A stretch of 64,000 nucleotides of DNA from Adlercreutzia hattorii (GCF_011405655.1 NZ_AP022829.1:2713001-2777000), one strand, 5' to 3'. Positions 1-9,144 are shown, counted from the stretch's first letter. The notes: generated by a model from the letters alone, not told the origin. Translations and numbers: made by a program.

Positions 1-116
1 CCGTTTTTGTCCAATACGTGTCCACCGCAGGGCTAGCTCGCAGTTAACGACCCCTTTTCGGCCAAAACGTTACCATCCCAGGGGCTAGCTCGCAGCTAGC
101 TACCCGTTTTTGTCCA
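1..116. repeat. Imperfect tandem repeat, about 52-bp period
   Basis: The block GGGCTAGCTCGCAG occurs at 30-43 and again at 82-95, exactly 52 bp apart. Each copy is preceded by a T-rich CCGTTTTTG-like block and a C-rich stretch, and a third partial unit starts near 104. The repeat runs off the left edge, so the copy number is unknown. It lies downstream of the histidine kinase gene, whose stop is at 222. No gene is visible in 1-221. Confidence 0.6.
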
Positions 117-221
117 TCTCGATCGTCAGGCGCCCAGCAATGCCGTAAATCGCGCCATCCGGATCGCCGCGACGTTGCTTCGAGGCCGCAAAACTTGCAG
201 AACGCCGAAGGGCACCTTCTC

Positions 222-1784
222 CTATCGGCTTGCTTTCGCGGGCTTTTTGTGGCCGGTGCGCTTCTTGGAGTTGCGGCGGTGCTTGGAGGCGTCTTCGTCG
301 TACAACGGGATATGGATGGTGAAGCAGGCGCCCTTGCCCTTCTCGCCTTCCACCTGCACCCAGCCGCCGTGGCGGTCGACGATCTCCTTCACCACGGCCA
401 GGCCCACGCCCAAACCACCGCTCTCGCGGTTGCGGCCGGCGTCGGCGCGCCAGAAGCGCGAGAACACCATGCGGGCCTCCTCTTTGGAAAGGCCGATACC
501 GGTGTCGCGCACAGCAATGGAGGCCATGATGTCGCCCTTCTTCACCGACACCGTGATGTGGCCGCCCTCCGGGGTGTAGCGCACGGCGTTGGAAATCAGG
601 TTCGCCGTGGCCTGGCGGATCATGTCGGCGTCGCCCACCACCATGACGTCGGGCTGAGCGTCGTACTCCAGGGTGAGGCCGGAATCGGACACGAACATCT
701 CATGGGTGGCAATGATGCCGGCGATGAGATCGCCGACGTTGACAACCTCTTCCTTCATGGGCTCGGCGCGGTTTTCCAAGCGCGACAGCTTCAGAAGGGC
801 GTTCACCAGCCGCGACAGGCGCTGGATCTCGGAATTCACGGTGACCAGGCGCTCCTCGTCGGCCTCGTAGACGCCGTCGATCATGGCCTCCACCGTGGCC
901 TGGATGGCCATGAGCGGGGTGCGCAGCTCGTGGGCGACGTCGGTGGTGAGGCGCCGCTCCAAATCGCGGTCCTTCTCCACCGACTCGGCCATGGCGTCGA
1001 AGGTCTCGCCGAGGCGGGCCACCTCGTCCTCGCCGGTCAGCTTCGTGCGGGCCGACAGATCGCCGTCGCCGACGGCCCGGGCCGTCTTCATAATGCGGTT
1101 GATCGGCGACACCAAGTTGCGCGCGAAGAGGAAGCCGATGCAGGAGGCGAGCACGATGGCCACGCCGCCGGCGATGAACATAGCCTGGTAGGAGTTATCG
1201 CGGAACTCCTGGTCGGGCTGGCGCATAAGGGCCTCGGAGCCGTAGACCCACAGGCGCACGGTGCCCACTTTCTCGCCATCGGGAAGCACGATGGAAGCCG
1301 TGACCGCCTGCGAGCGGTCCTGAGGTGCGAAGGACGTGAACACGTCGCCCTGCTGCTCGTCGATGATGACGGAGGAGTCGAAAACGGTGCTCCCCTTCAA
1401 GTCGATCACCCGCACGCCCACACCGCTCGTGAGCTCGGTGGCCTGGGCGGCCGGGCGGGTGGTCTCGGGATTCCACAAATCGCCGGTCTCCTCGTAAATG
1501 GCCGCGATGCGGTTCGCCGTGGTCTCGCAGAGCGTCTGCATGTTGTCGGCCGTGTAGGTGCGGAAATGCTGTTCCCACACAAAGGAGACCACGCCGATGG
1601 CCACAAGGGCGGTCATGGCGGCGATGAGGGCGAAGGCCAAGGTCACGCGGGTCGTATAGGACAGGTTCGACCAACGCAGGTGCTTCTTTTCCTTCTTGCG
1701 TTCCGGAGAAGGCGAAGAGGCCGCCGGCGGGGCGACCTCTTCAGCGGTTTCCAGAATGCGCGGTTTTGCTTCCGTCTCGGTCAT
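222..1784 (-). CDS. Two-component sensor histidine kinase (HAMP, HisKA, HATPase_c)
   Basis: A membrane sensor kinase of 520 aa that autophosphorylates on His and passes the phosphate to the response regulator encoded just upstream. A basic cytoplasmic tail (1-45) precedes TM1 (about 48-70), an extracytoplasmic sensor region (about 71-200), TM2 (about 201-221) and a HAMP linker. The H-box DVAHELRTPL carries His285. The N-box NLISNAVRYTPEGG and the ATP-lid motifs DTGIGL and GLGVGL follow. The start at 1784 is chosen because AAGGAG lies 5 nt upstream; an in-frame extension to 1838 has no such site. The C-terminus is Lys/Arg-rich. The gene is 75 bp behind the response regulator and so probably in the same operon. 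The sensed signal cannot be told from sequence. Confidence 0.93.
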   Translation of the reverse strand: MTETEAKPRILETAEEVAPPAASSPSPERKKEKKHLRWSNLSYTTRVTLAFALIAAMTALVAIGVVSFVWEQHFRTYTADNMQTLCETTANRIAAIYEETGDLWNPETTRPAAQATELTSGVGVRVIDLKGSTVFDSSVIIDEQQGDVFTSFAPQDRSQAVTASIVLPDGEKVGTVRLWVYGSEALMRQPDQEFRDNSYQAMFIAGGVAIVLASCIGFLFARNLVSPINRIMKTARAVGDGDLSARTKLTGEDEVARLGETFDAMAESVEKDRDLERRLTTDVAHELRTPLMAIQATVEAMIDGVYEADEERLVTVNSEIQRLSRLVNALLKLSRLENRAEPMKEEVVNVGDLIAGIIATHEMFVSDSGLTLEYDAQPDVMVVGDADMIRQATANLISNAVRYTPEGGHITVSVKKGDIMASIAVRDTGIGLSKEEARMVFSRFWRADAGRNRESGGLGVGLAVVKEIVDRHGGWVQVEGEKGKGACFTIHIPLYDEDASKHRRNSKKRTGHKKPAKASR

Positions 1785-1859
1785 GGAACTCCTTCGAAGC
1801 AGACGGCGGACACCAAAGCCGAGCGGCTCCGGCGGCAAGTACGCGAAATGAACGGGCGA

Positions 1860-2570
1860 TTACTGGCCGTTCTTGGTGGGATCCTCGAAGCGGTAGCCCA
1901 CGCCGTGCACGGTGTGGAGCCACTTCGGGTTGCGCGGGTTGTCGCCGATCTTGGCGCGCAGGTTCTTCACATGGGAGTCGATGGTGCGCTCGTAGCCCTC
2001 GAAGTCGTAGCCGAGCACCTTCTCCACGAGCTCCATGCGGCTGTACACGCGACCGGGGTAGCGGGACAGCGTGGTGAGCAGCTTGAACTCGCTGGCGGTA
2101 AGATCGACCTCCTCGCCGGAGACGAGCACCTTGTGGCCCGACACGTCGATGGTGAGCTCGCCGAACTCGAGCACCTCGCGCTGGGGCTCGGAATCGGCGT
2201 GCACGCGGCGCAGCAGCGCGCGGGAGCGGGCCACCAGCTCGCGGGGGCTGAAGGGCTTCACCAAGTAGTCGTCGGCGCCCAGCTCCAGGCCGATGATGCG
2301 ATCTTCCACCTCGCCCTTCGCCGTCAGCATGATGATCGGCACATCGGAGGTGTCGCGGATGACGCGGCAGACGCGCTCGCCCGGCACCCGGGGCAGCATG
2401 AGGTCGAGGATGACCAGATCGAAGTGATGCTTCTGGAACTCTTCCAGGGCGTCCTGGCCGTCGCCGACGGCGGTCACCCAGTAGTTCTCGCGCTCGAGGT
2501 AGGCGGTCACCGCATCGCGGATGGCCTTCTCATCTTCAACCAGAAGAATGCGTCGCGTTTCGTTGCTCAT
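1860..2570 (-). CDS. OmpR/PhoB-family response regulator
   Basis: A DNA-binding response regulator of 236 aa. The receiver domain (about 6-120) has the acidic pair at Glu12/Asp13, the phospho-acceptor Asp56 in DLVILDLMLP and the conserved Lys105 in YLVKPF. A winged-helix Trans_reg_C domain (about 135-233) follows, ending in the typical HTVHGVGYRFE segment. The start at 2570 has AAGGAG 8 nt upstream; a Met six codons earlier is possible but less well placed. It is the first gene of a regulator-kinase pair. Its targets are unknown; the genes that follow on this strand lie outside the window. Confidence 0.95.
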   Translation of the reverse strand: MSNETRRILLVEDEKAIRDAVTAYLERENYWVTAVGDGQDALEEFQKHHFDLVILDLMLPRVPGERVCRVIRDTSDVPIIMLTAKGEVEDRIIGLELGADDYLVKPFSPRELVARSRALLRRVHADSEPQREVLEFGELTIDVSGHKVLVSGEEVDLTASEFKLLTTLSRYPGRVYSRMELVEKVLGYDFEGYERTIDSHVKNLRAKIGDNPRNPKWLHTVHGVGYRFEDPTKNGQ

Positions 2571-2749
2571 GGAATGTGCTCCTTGCATACTCGCTTGCAG
2601 TTTCTAGGATGCCCAAGCTTAAATCTGTGTTGACCTGCTATTTTATCTGCAGCTGGCACATATATCAGCCCGGTAGTCGTGTTTGCGTTTATTGTAGCGT
2701 TTGGCTCCATACGGTCGCCGAGGTGTATGCGAAATGACACAATAGCCCC

Positions 2750-4159
2750 ATGCCACAGAGAAGATCCGCGCCCACGCGGCGCGTTGCTACAAAACAACCC
2801 ACATCCCTCTCCCTGCCCGGGGGCCATGAGCTTCTGCTGACGCGCCGTCACTTTCTTTACGGCGTGGCCGGCGTGGCTGCATTGGCCGCCGTGGGCGGCG
2901 GGGCCGCTTGGGCTGCCGGTCGCTCCAACGACGACGACGCCCTGAAGACCCTTAAGGTGCCCGAAAGCGCCGTCACCGCGCAGACCGCCTTGGAAGAGAT
3001 GGAAAACTATGAGGACGCCGTCACGCTGGCCGGCTCGGCGAAACTGCCCTTCGGCACGCTCGTCTGGTGCAGCGACGACGCCGTAGCCGCCTGCCTGCTT
3101 CCCACGGAAACCGCCAAGCCCCTGGCCGAGGTGGGGCTCCTCGACCTGGCCTCCGCCGAGTGCACCACCATCATCGAGCACGCCGTGGGCGAGGCCGAGG
3201 GCTTCGAGATTTACGACGTGCGCGCCAATGCCGCCGGCGTCGTCTGGACCGAGGCCGACATCTTGGACAACCTCTGGCGCGTGTACGCGGCATCGCTTTC
3301 CGGCACCACGCTGGGCGAGCCGCAGCTGCTCGACGAGGGCGACGTGAACTGGGAGATGCCCACCTTGGCCGTCGCCGACGGGTACGCTTTCTGGCAGCGG
3401 CTTCCACAGCTCGACGGCAACGCCCGCGTGGAAGATTCGCGGCTTTTGCGCGCCGCCTTCGGCACGGCCGATTCCCAGGTAGTGTACGCCTCCCAGGGAC
3501 GCATGGCCTGCGCGCCCACCTCCTGTGGCGACAGTCTCACGCTGGCGCCCCGCGCCCGCACAAGCGGCACCTACTACCAGCTCACCCACCTGGACGCCGC
3601 CACCGGCGAGGTCACCGACGCCTGCGTTCTGCCCTCGTCCATGAAGCCGATGGAATGCGGCTGGGGCAAAACCGGCTTCAGCTTCGCCTTCGACGGCATT
3701 TACAACTACGGCGAGGGTATCGCGAATTTGGGCACCTACTTGCCCATGGAATCCCCCGAGGCCGTCTCGCTCGTGGCAGCCAACACGGAGGAAGCCGCTG
3801 CCGAGACGGGTGAGGCAGACGCCGCCGCGCCGTACCTGCCCATCGCCTGCGCCAACCCCGGCACCGAGGCCTACAGCGACGTGCCCTGGTTCCATTTCGC
3901 AGCGAACCCGCTTTCCCCGCCCTGCTGGTGCGGCAACTGGCTCATGGTGCGCGGCGGCAGCTTCGTGGTGGCCGTCGACTTGGCAGGACGGCGCTATGCG
4001 CAGCTGCCCCTGGAGGAGGGGTCGGGCGACTACAATGACTTCCTCGCTTCCACGCATGCGGGCACGCGGGCCGTCACCTACTGCAACGTGGACTACACTC
4101 CCATCGGCGGCGAGCAGCAGAAGCACTGCCTCGTCCGCATTTGGGAACCGGCGGCGTAA
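2750..4159 (+). CDS. Tat-exported protein of unknown function, propeller-like
   Basis: A protein of 469 aa with a twin-arginine signal (LTRRHFLYG, about residues 30-38), a hydrophobic Ala/Gly stretch and an AWA-type cleavage region near 55. I recognise no enzymatic family. The mature part has recurring short units of the type VVWTEADILDNLWRVYAAS and YAFWQRLP..SRLLRAAF, with hydrophobic strands separated by acidic loops, which suggests a beta-propeller. Several Cys and Trp residues recur (CSDDAVAACLL, PPCWCGNW). It is a single gene, divergent from the two-component system (180 bp between starts), and its stop is 18 bp from a long palindrome. Export and fold are moderately supported; the function is not known. 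Confidence 0.75.
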   Translation: MPQRRSAPTRRVATKQPTSLSLPGGHELLLTRRHFLYGVAGVAALAAVGGGAAWAAGRSNDDDALKTLKVPESAVTAQTALEEMENYEDAVTLAGSAKLPFGTLVWCSDDAVAACLLPTETAKPLAEVGLLDLASAECTTIIEHAVGEAEGFEIYDVRANAAGVVWTEADILDNLWRVYAASLSGTTLGEPQLLDEGDVNWEMPTLAVADGYAFWQRLPQLDGNARVEDSRLLRAAFGTADSQVVYASQGRMACAPTSCGDSLTLAPRARTSGTYYQLTHLDAATGEVTDACVLPSSMKPMECGWGKTGFSFAFDGIYNYGEGIANLGTYLPMESPEAVSLVAANTEEAAAETGEADAAAPYLPIACANPGTEAYSDVPWFHFAANPLSPPCWCGNWLMVRGGSFVVAVDLAGRRYAQLPLEEGSGDYNDFLASTHAGTRAVTYCNVDYTPIGGEQQKHCLVRIWEPAA

Positions 4160-4177
4160 GGGCGCTCTAGCTTGTCC

Positions 4178-4377
4178 GCGATCGGGACGGGAGGATCCCG
4201 CGAAGCCCGCTGCGCGCTTTATCCCCCTGCGAACGCAGCAAAAGAAACAGCGAAGATGACGCACATAGGTCGGTACCATCCCGGCATCGCTGCTGCTGAA
4301 GTGGAAGCTGTTTCTTAACGGCCGCGTTCTCCGGGGGGCGCGCAGAGGTCTTCGCGGGATCCTCCCGTCCCGATCGC
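4178..4377. repeat. 200-bp near-perfect palindrome between convergent genes
   Basis: The outer arms 4178-4205 and 4350-4377 are perfect inverted copies over 28 bp (starting GCGATCGGGACGGGAGGATC). Inner matching arms continue, including AAGAAACAGC at 4242-4251 against GCTGTTTCTT at 4307-4316, all centred near 4278. The element sits between the stop codons of two convergent genes, 18 bp from one and 11 bp from the other. RNA from either strand would fold into a long hairpin, so it may act as a bidirectional terminator or be a MITE-like element. It encodes nothing recognisable. Confidence 0.85.
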
Positions 4378-4388
4378 TGCCGTCAAGC

Positions 4389-5639
4389 TTACAACCCGAA
4401 GTACTCCTGTTTGGCGGTAAGGATGCGGGTGAGGGACTCGTCGAGGCGCTCTTCAGTCAGCTCGCCCACTTGCACCGCGCTCAACACCCCCTGGTAGGCC
4501 TCGTCGAAGCGCTCGGGCATAAGCGGAACGTCGCAGCCGGCCTTGAGCGCCGCGACCGCCGCTTCCGCCGGCGAGTAGTAGTTGGTGATGGCGCCCATGG
4601 AAAGCGAGTCGGTGACGATGATGCCCGTGTACCCGAGAGAATCGCGCAGCATGCCCTGAACGACGGCCGAGCTGAGCGGGGCCGGCGTGCTGTCGCCGAC
4701 GATGTTCGGCAGACTCACGTGTCCCACCATGATCATGGGCACCCCCGCTTCGATGGCCGCGCGGAAGGGCACGAGGTCCACCGTTTCCAACTCCTCGTTG
4801 GTCGCCTCGATGGTGATAGCGCCCTCGTGGGAATCGCCAGCCGCCGCACCGATACCCGGGAAATGCTTGGCACAGCAAAGCATCTTCTTGTCGCGGAAGC
4901 CCTCCACCTCGGCCCGCACCATGTCGGCGGCCACGGCGGCGTCGCTCGAGAACGAACGCAGGCCCATGGTGTCACTGCGCAGGGGATCCACCACATCGGC
5001 CACGGGAGCGAAATCCAGGTTGAACCCGAGCGGCGCCAGGTAGTCGGCGATCTGCTCAGCGGCGCGCTTGGCCGCCTCGGTATCGCCGGCGCTGCCGAGA
5101 GCAGAAGCGTCGCCCACATCCTGCACGGGAAAAGCCTCGTTGTCGGCAATGCGCACCACCGTGCCGCCCTCTTCATCGACAGCAATGAAGGGTGCCACGT
5201 TTCCGGCGTCGGCGTAGAACTGCTTGACGTTCGCGAGCATGGTCGTCGTCTGCTCGGGGTCGAGCAAGTTCTGAGCGAAGTAGACGATGCCGCCCACGGG
5301 ATGGGCCGTTACTCCCTCGCGAGTCATGTCGCCGGCCTGAGTGACTTGCGACACGCCTTCCACCAGCGCTTCCGGCGTCACGATAAACAGCTGGGCCACC
5401 TTCTGCTCGAGCGTCATGGCGCCGATGCGCTCGTCCACAGCAGCACGCGCGGCGACTGCGGCGGCTTCGGGGTTCTGACCGTCACCAGCGCCTTCGCCGC
5501 CCGAACCGTCCACCCCGGTCGGTCCGCCCGTCCCGTTCGATCCGTCGCCCGCGCAGCCGCTCAACGCTAGGCTTCCGCCGGCCAAAGCCGCCAGCCAGAC
5601 AAAACGGCGGCGGGTGATGGAATCAACCAGAACAGTCAC
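4389..5639 (-). CDS. Exported GH3-family glycoside hydrolase, beta-N-acetylhexosaminidase type
   Basis: A lipoprotein of 416 aa in glycoside hydrolase family 3, close to NagZ-type enzymes that remove N-acetylglucosamine from peptidoglycan fragments or glycans. The N-terminus has a twin-arginine-like TRRRFVWLA and a lipobox LSGC (Cys29), so the enzyme is probably surface-anchored rather than cytosolic like E. coli NagZ. The barrel has the KHFPGIG and DSHEG motifs, and VTDSLSMGAI carries the predicted catalytic Asp. GTG at 5639 is chosen as start because GAAGGGAAG precedes it and the signal peptide then begins correctly; upstream in-frame codons give an unlikely extension. A Gly/Ser-rich linker follows the lipobox. 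The gene stands alone. Confidence 0.9.
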   Translation of the reverse strand: MTVLVDSITRRRFVWLAALAGGSLALSGCAGDGSNGTGGPTGVDGSGGEGAGDGQNPEAAAVAARAAVDERIGAMTLEQKVAQLFIVTPEALVEGVSQVTQAGDMTREGVTAHPVGGIVYFAQNLLDPEQTTTMLANVKQFYADAGNVAPFIAVDEEGGTVVRIADNEAFPVQDVGDASALGSAGDTEAAKRAAEQIADYLAPLGFNLDFAPVADVVDPLRSDTMGLRSFSSDAAVAADMVRAEVEGFRDKKMLCCAKHFPGIGAAAGDSHEGAITIEATNEELETVDLVPFRAAIEAGVPMIMVGHVSLPNIVGDSTPAPLSSAVVQGMLRDSLGYTGIIVTDSLSMGAITNYYSPAEAAVAALKAGCDVPLMPERFDEAYQGVLSAVQVGELTEERLDESLTRILTAKQEYFGL

Positions 5640-5887
5640 ACTACTTCCCTTCGAACAACGCGATCCCCTCGAACGACGCAGTCCCTTCGAGCCAACCGCG
5701 CACGCACTCGCAATTTCACTTACGCCCACCAGCATAGCGCCAGGAACGCCTTGCGGCAACGGGCCACCGCACGATGCCGAAGCACGTAACGGTCACTTCA
5801 CTTTCTGTGAAGACGGAGGCACGCCGCTCGCAAATAGGGAATAATGCGAGATATCGCAAAACGGCGATCGAAGCAGGAGGAGGATTT

Positions 5888-6550
5888 GTGACCTATCTCA
5901 TCACCTTTCTGGAGGGCATCATCACCTTCGTGTCGCCGTGCCTGCTTCCCATGATTCCCATCTACGTCACCTACTTCGCCGCCGGCGAGGAGGTGCGCAC
6001 TTCAGTGGTGCTGCGCAACGCCCTCGGCTTTGTGCTCGGCTTCACGTGCGTGTTCATCGCTATGGGAGCTTTGGCTTCGTCGGTGGGCGCGTTCTTCATC
6101 GAGTATCAAAGTGCCGTCAACGTGGTGTGCGGCCTGGTGGTCATCGCCTTCGGACTGTACTTTCTCGGCATCATCAAGATCAACCTCTTCCACGGCGCGA
6201 AGAACCCGCTGGCGGGACGACAGCTGGGATTCTTCTCCTCGGTGCTGTTCGGCGTCATCTTCTCCATCGGATGGACGCCGTGCGTGGGGGCGTTCCTCGG
6301 CTCGGCGCTCATGCTGGCCTCGCAGCAGGCATCGGTGGCGCAGGGCGTTATCCTGCTTCTGTGCTACTCGGCCGGCCTCGGTATTCCGTTCGTGGCGGCT
6401 GCCGTGCTCATCGACAAGCTGAAGGGCGCTTTTGCCGTCATCAAGCAACATTACGATATCATTAACAAGGTATGCGGCTGGTTTCTGGTCGCCGTGGGCG
6501 TGCTCATGGCGACGGGGCTGCTCGGCGGCTTCTTGCGCCTGCTGAGCTAG
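5888..6550 (+). CDS. ccdA: CcdA-family thiol:disulfide transporter
   Basis: A polytopic membrane protein of 220 aa with six likely helices. It carries electrons from cytoplasmic thioredoxin across the membrane to an exported thioredoxin-like partner. The two redox cysteines are visible as FVSPCLLP (Cys18) and GWTPCVGAF (Cys132), each at the start of a helix and each beside proline as in CcdA/DsbD cores. The start is GTG at 5888, with AGGAGGA 6 nt upstream. The next gene, 36 bp on, encodes a membrane-anchored TlpA-like thioredoxin, the usual partner. The pair probably keeps exported haem-binding cysteines reduced, which fits the CXXCH and CX4CH proteins elsewhere in the window. Confidence 0.92.
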   Translation: MTYLITFLEGIITFVSPCLLPMIPIYVTYFAAGEEVRTSVVLRNALGFVLGFTCVFIAMGALASSVGAFFIEYQSAVNVVCGLVVIAFGLYFLGIIKINLFHGAKNPLAGRQLGFFSSVLFGVIFSIGWTPCVGAFLGSALMLASQQASVAQGVILLLCYSAGLGIPFVAAAVLIDKLKGAFAVIKQHYDIINKVCGWFLVAVGVLMATGLLGGFLRLLS

Positions 6551-6586
6551 CCGGTGGAACCGGGCCCGAAGGAGAAAGGTTCGAAC

Positions 6587-7495
6587 ATGAGCGAGAACGA
6601 GAAGACGCCGACCGACGCCGGAACTCCGGTTGAGACGGAGATCGCGGCCGACGAGCAGACTCCCGATGCTGGCGGACAAGCAACGACGAAGGGCGCTCCG
6701 GCAACGGCAAGCGCGACCCCCGCGGCAACTGAATCTTCGGCAGCCGAGCAGCGAGGCGAGGTCATCGGCGAGCGCTTGGCGGCTTTGGAAGCAGAGGAGA
6801 AAGCCAACGCTGCCACCCCCGAAGGAGAGAAGGCCGACCGCAAGAAACACGTCGGCGTCATTGTGGCCGCCGTCGTCTTTGCCGTGCTGCTCATCGGCGC
6901 GGGCGTGGCCTACAGCGTCCTGGCGCCGACGGTCGATGACAAGCAGATAGAAGTTACCGGCACCGATGCCGTCCAAGAAACCGAGGTAGATGCCACCGCC
7001 GACGCCGACGTTTCCGACGATACCGGTGACGGCAACGGCGCCAACGCAGCCACCACCCCGGCCCCGGACTTCACCATGACCGACGCGGATGGAGCGACCC
7101 TCACCCTGGCCGACTTCAAGGGCAAGCCGGTGCTGCTGAACTTCTGGGCTAGCTGGTGCGGCCCCTGCGCCAGCGAGATGCCCGACATCCAGTCTGCCTG
7201 GGAAGAACACGGCAACGACGTCGAGTTCGTCATCGTGAACATGACCGACATGAACGGCGAGACCGAGCAGTCCGCCAAGGCCTTCCTCGCCGAGAACAAC
7301 TACACGTTCCCGTGCTACTTCGACGCCAACAACTCGGCGGCCACGGCCTTCGGAGTGAGCTCTATCCCGCAGACCTACCTGATCAACGCCGAGGGCAACA
7401 TCATCGGCGCCTACATGGGCGCCATGGATGCCTCAGTAATCGCCCAGGGCATCGACATGCTCACCGGCAACACCGCTGCCCCCGCTGCGCAGTAG
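6587..7495 (+). CDS. Membrane-anchored TlpA/ResA-like thioredoxin
   Basis: A protein of 302 aa with an unusually long low-complexity Ala/Glu/Thr cytoplasmic tail (about 1-86), one TM helix (about 89-113), an acidic linker, and a thioredoxin fold (about 158-300) with the redox motif WASWCGPCAS (Cys191, Cys194). A cis-Pro region (SSIPQTYLI) and a TlpA/AhpC-type insertion are present. Family members reduce apocytochrome c cysteines or other exported disulfides using electrons from CcdA. The start at 6587 has AAGGAG upstream. It is co-transcribed with ccdA and followed by a strong hairpin. The N-terminal tail of about 86 residues is longer than in ResA and has no recognised domain. Confidence 0.9.
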   Translation: MSENEKTPTDAGTPVETEIAADEQTPDAGGQATTKGAPATASATPAATESSAAEQRGEVIGERLAALEAEEKANAATPEGEKADRKKHVGVIVAAVVFAVLLIGAGVAYSVLAPTVDDKQIEVTGTDAVQETEVDATADADVSDDTGDGNGANAATTPAPDFTMTDADGATLTLADFKGKPVLLNFWASWCGPCASEMPDIQSAWEEHGNDVEFVIVNMTDMNGETEQSAKAFLAENNYTFPCYFDANNSAATAFGVSSIPQTYLINAEGNIIGAYMGAMDASVIAQGIDMLTGNTAAPAAQ

Positions 7496-7525
7496 ACGCC
7501 TCTTTCAGCATTTGTTCGTACAAAG

Positions 7526-7558
7526 AAGGCCCCTAGCACAATCAGCGCCAGGGGCCTT
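7526..7558. terminator. Bidirectional hairpin terminator
   Basis: A perfect 9-bp stem, AAGGCCCCT / AGGGGCCTT, with a 15-nt loop. It lies between the convergent stops of the thioredoxin gene (7495) and purB (7583). T-tracts are weak on both sides. Confidence 0.7.
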
Positions 7559-7582
7559 CCATATAGGTATGCCGATACCCGA

Positions 7583-8932
7583 CTAGAACTCCAGCTCCTG
7601 CAGGCGGTCGAACACCACGTCTTTGCGGGTGAGGAAGTCCCAGGGGTCGAAGATCTCGTCCAGCTTCTCCTGGCTAAGCAGGGCCATGGCCTCGTCGTCA
7701 GCTTCCAAGCGCTCGCGGTAGGTGGGGCCGTCCACGGCGTTCTGGATGTCCTCCCACACCTTCATGGCGTTGCGCTGCACGATAACGTAGGCGTCCTCGC
7801 GGGAGATGCCCGCGTCCACGAGCGCCAGCAGCACCTTGCTGGAGAAGATGAGGCCCTTCGTGCGCCACAGGTTGTGCTCCATCTTGGCCGGGTAGGTCTG
7901 CAGGCCGTCGAGCATCCACTGCATCTTCCCGAACATGTAATCGAGCGCCGTGAAACTGTCGGCCAGCACCACGCGCTCGGCGCCGGAGTGCGAGATGTCG
8001 CGCTCGAACCACAAGGCCACATTGTCGAAGGCCACCTGGGCGTTCGCCTTCACCACGCGGGCGAGGCCGCAAACGCGCTCGGCCGTGATGGGGTTGCGCT
8101 TGTGGGGCATGGCCGAGGAGCCCTTCTGCCCCTTGGTGAACGGCTCTTCCGCCTCGATGACGTCGGACTGTTGCAGCAGGCGCACCTGCATGGCGATGGA
8201 CTCAAGCGTGGAGGCGGTCACGGCCAGCGCGGCCATCACCTGGGCGTGGCGGTCGCGAGCAAGCACCTGGGTGGACAGCGGATCGGGAGTAAGGCCCAGC
8301 TTCTCGCAGACGTAGGTTTCCACAAAGGGATCGATGGAAGAGTAGGTGCCCACCGCGCCGGAAATAGCGCCGGTGGCGGCCACGGCGCGGGCCTCCTCCA
8401 TGCGCGTGAGGGCGCGCTTCAAGGCCCAGGCCCAGCTGCCGAACTTCATGCCGAAGGTCATGGGCTCGGCGTGAATGCCATGGGTGCGGCCGACGCACAG
8501 CGTGTTCTGGAACTCGAAGGCGCGGCGCTTGCAGGTTTCACCGAGGCGCTTGATGTCGTCGATGATGATGTCGCAAGCCTGGGTGACCTGGTAGGACAGG
8601 GCCGTGTCGCCCAGGTCGGAGGAGGTCATGCCGTAGTGCACCCAGCGGGAAGGCTTGTCTTCGCCCTCGGGGATGTCGGCGTCGATGTAGCCCGCCATAC
8701 AGGTGGTGAACGCGATGACGTCGTGGTTCGTCACTTTCTCGATCTCGTCGATCTCCTCAACGGTGAAGTCGGCGTGGTCGCGGATCCACTGGGCCTCCTC
8801 GCGCGTGATGCCCGCCTGGCCGAGCTCTGCCTGGGCCTCGCAGGCCAGAACCTCGATCTCCTTCCAAATGGCGAACTTGTTCTCGAGTTCCCAGATGCGA
8901 CCCATTTCCGGACGAGTATAGCGACCGATCAT
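7583..8932 (-). CDS. purB: Adenylosuccinate lyase
   Basis: A cytoplasmic enzyme of 449 aa of the fumarase/aspartase superfamily. It removes fumarate from SAICAR and from adenylosuccinate in purine synthesis. The superfamily signature GSSAMPHKRNPI is intact, RTHGIHAEP carries a conserved His, and the N-terminus MIGRYTRPEMGRIW is typical of short PurB enzymes. The length matches the family. The start at 8932 has AAGGAA upstream. It is a single gene with its own hairpin terminator and no other purine gene nearby. Confidence 0.97.
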   Translation of the reverse strand: MIGRYTRPEMGRIWELENKFAIWKEIEVLACEAQAELGQAGITREEAQWIRDHADFTVEEIDEIEKVTNHDVIAFTTCMAGYIDADIPEGEDKPSRWVHYGMTSSDLGDTALSYQVTQACDIIIDDIKRLGETCKRRAFEFQNTLCVGRTHGIHAEPMTFGMKFGSWAWALKRALTRMEEARAVAATGAISGAVGTYSSIDPFVETYVCEKLGLTPDPLSTQVLARDRHAQVMAALAVTASTLESIAMQVRLLQQSDVIEAEEPFTKGQKGSSAMPHKRNPITAERVCGLARVVKANAQVAFDNVALWFERDISHSGAERVVLADSFTALDYMFGKMQWMLDGLQTYPAKMEHNLWRTKGLIFSSKVLLALVDAGISREDAYVIVQRNAMKVWEDIQNAVDGPTYRERLEADDEAMALLSQEKLDEIFDPWDFLTRKDVVFDRLQELEF

Positions 8933-9047
8933 GCGCGTTTCCTTTCCCTGGCAATGTGCGCGGACGCCCCAGCGGCCTGCGCGTTTTCCTTATTGCGTAG
9001 ATTACCAAAAACCGCCCGCGCGAACCCCCGACATCCCCAGTTAATCC

Positions 9048-9069
9048 GTGGGTGAGTTGTGGGTGAGTC
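9048..9069. repeat. Direct repeat, two 11-bp units
   Basis: GTGGGTGAGTT at 9048-9058 is followed directly by GTGGGTGAGTC at 9059-9069, about 130 bp upstream of the exported flavoprotein start. It could be a binding site for a regulator, but nothing else shows this. Confidence 0.35.
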
Positions 9070-9144
9070 GCCAAATTTCGGGGAATTCAATCTCGGTGGG
9101 CGATTCGCGAGGCCGTGGCGCCTCCTACCATCTTGCATCGTTCG

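Noticed and set aside
195-2633. 812-codon open frame opposite the two-component genes
   Set aside because: It is the shadow of the kinase and regulator genes in GC-rich sequence, with His/Ala/Gly-biased composition, no ribosome site and no domain.
2567-4279. 570-codon minus-strand frame opposite the Tat-exported protein
   Set aside because: It runs through the palindrome and has biased composition. The + strand frame has a signal peptide and sensible start.
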